A stretch of 64,000 bases of DNA, taken from assembly GCA_030536855.1 (NCBI GenBank), contig JAUNPK010000017.1, positions 1 to 64,000 of the forward strand, read 5' to 3'. The DNA comes from Eubacteriales bacterium (lineage in GTDB: Bacteria; Bacillota; Clostridia; Lachnospirales; Lachnospiraceae). The notes under the pieces were generated by a model. The model searched no databases. It saw only the letters and a program-made list of their open reading frames with translations, and had not been told where the DNA came from. A program made the position numbers and the translations under genes. This document shows, piece after piece, positions 63,172-64,000 of this stretch (within the stretch, counting starts at the first letter, position 1; each line of letters starts with the position of its first letter).

Positions 63172-64000
63172 CTACTGTCCTAACTGAGCTGCTACTTCTG
63201 CTGCAAAGTCTTCGTTCTTCTTCTCGATACCTTCACCTGTCTCAAAACGAACAAATCCCTTAATCTTAATGTTTGCATTGTTTTCTTTTGCAACCTGTGC
63301 AACGTATGCAGCTACTGTCTGCTTTCCATCTTCAGCCTTAACATAAACCTGATCTACAAGGCATATTTCCTTTAATTCCTTATTTATACGTCCCTTAACC
63401 ATACCTTCAATAATCTTATCGTTAGCATCCGGCTTCTCATTCTTAGCTGTAGCTGTGATAATCTCTGTTTCCTTAGCAAGGAATTCAGGATCAACTTCTT
63501 CTCTTGTTGTGTACATAGGCTTTAAAGCTGCTGCCTGCATAGCTACATTCTTAGCCATCTCCATAACAGCATCGTTCTTAACGTCTGACTCAACATCAAC
63601 CAACACACCAATCTTACCACCCATATGGATGTATGATGCAATAAATCCGTTATTTTCCTCAATCTGAGCAAATCTTCTGATCTTTAAGTTCTCGCCGATT
63701 ACAGCAACCTGACTAGCTAATTCTTCTGCTACTGTCTTAGAAGAATCCTTTGCCCAGCTCTCAGCTAAAAATGCATCAATATCTTTTGCACTTGTGTTAA
63801 GTGCCTGTGCTACTACATCATCTACATAAGCATTAAAGTCAGCATTCTTTGCAACAAAGTCTGTCTCTGAGTTAACTTCTACAATCGCTGCCTTATTGCC
63901 TTCAACTGCAACCTTAACAATACCTTCTGCTGCAATTCTTCCAGCTTTCTTTGCAGCCTTAGCCATTCCGTTTTCTCTTAAATATTCTACAGCCTTATCC
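63172..64000 (-). CDS. tsf: Elongation factor Ts, N-terminus cut by the window edge
   Basis: At least 275 residues visible. The frame stays open to the end of the window: DKAVEYLRENGMAKAAKKAGR, the end of the N-terminal UBA-like region of EF-Ts, so the true start lies some 35-40 codons beyond 64000. VEVNSETDFVAKNADF is the universal EF-Ts signature that opens the EF-Tu from GDP. The ATG at 63966 is internal. Confidence 0.95.
   Translation of the reverse strand, partial: DKAVEYLRENGMAKAAKKAGRIAAEGIVKVAVEGNKAAIVEVNSETDFVAKNADFNAYVDDVVAQALNTSAKDIDAFLAESWAKDSSKTVAEELASQVAVIGENLKIRRFAQIEENNGFIASYIHMGGKIGVLVDVESDVKNDAVMEMAKNVAMQAAALKPMYTTREEVDPEFLAKETEIITATAKNEKPDANDKIIEGMVKGRINKELKEICLVDQVYVKAEDGKQTVAAYVAQVAKENNANIKIKGFVRFETGEGIEKKNEDFAAEVAAQLGQ

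Overview
The window reads as ordinary chromosome of a low-GC, anaerobic, motile member of the Clostridia, most likely family Lachnospiraceae and close to Lachnospira (formerly Eubacterium) eligens. The reasons are: a complete Rnf ferredoxin:NAD+ complex in the clostridial order CDGEAB; an NfnAB-type bifurcating transhydrogenase pair; a PolC replicase; a full uronate (pectin sugar) pathway; chemotaxis and c-di-GMP genes; and the typical Firmicutes rimP-nusA-ylxR-ylxQ-infB-rbfA-nrnA-truB-ribF and tsf-pyrH-frr-uppS-cdsA-dxr-rseP-ispG-polC strings. The genus assignment is inference; no rRNA gene is present. Almost all genes lie on the minus strand.

Layout, left to right. 1-1830: a Gx-transporter/NusG-II membrane pair, then about 840 bases with no intact gene, which hold the wreckage of two unrelated genes (an MBOAT acyltransferase start and a RelB/DinJ antitoxin). 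1828-6883: rnfCDGEAB. 7042-9980: a YprB-like nuclease, CheR and a YlmH-type RNA-binding protein. 10103-15703: rpsA-ispH-cmk-flavoprotein-RpiR regulator operon and a lone protein with a possible ThyX-like core. 15877-18164: nfnB-nfnA. 18220-24064: two surface or envelope proteins, a membrane-anchored TPR/chitobiase-C-domain protein and a 1295-residue Ig-like (Big2) repeat protein with a structured leader.

24403-31301: the uronate regulon. uxaC runs rightward; uxaB-uxaA-eda-kdgK run leftward from a shared 177-base region with clear promoters and a cre/LacI-like dyad. Together they take glucuronate or galacturonate to pyruvate and glyceraldehyde-3-phosphate; the aldolase carries an extra VOC-like domain. 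31465-32783: a zinc-ribbon YvyF-like protein and a PilZ protein. 33079-37549: rpsO, then pnp-HIT-PH-domain-yebC. 37756-41915: an envelope-modification cassette (transglutaminase lipoprotein, MBOAT acyltransferase, SGNH-like partner, small lipoprotein) with its own promoter. 42004-50368: the rimP to ribF translation operon and tRNA-Glu(CTC). 50511-64000: a small exporter, then polC back through lipid, isoprenoid, ribosome-recycling, UMP kinase and bactofilin genes to a tsf gene cut by the window edge.

Two themes connect the genes. Nfn and Rnf together would balance NADPH, NADH, reduced ferredoxin and the ion gradient while uronates are fermented. The two isoprenoid blocks (ispH; dxr and ispG, with uppS) supply the undecaprenyl carrier for the envelope. 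I see no phage, complete insertion sequence, CRISPR array or restriction system. The least ordinary parts are the gene-remnant patch near 1.2-1.6 kb, the Big2 gene leader, the aldolase-VOC fusion, the ThyX-like orphan, the envelope acylation cassette and the nested inverted repeat at 31.3 kb.
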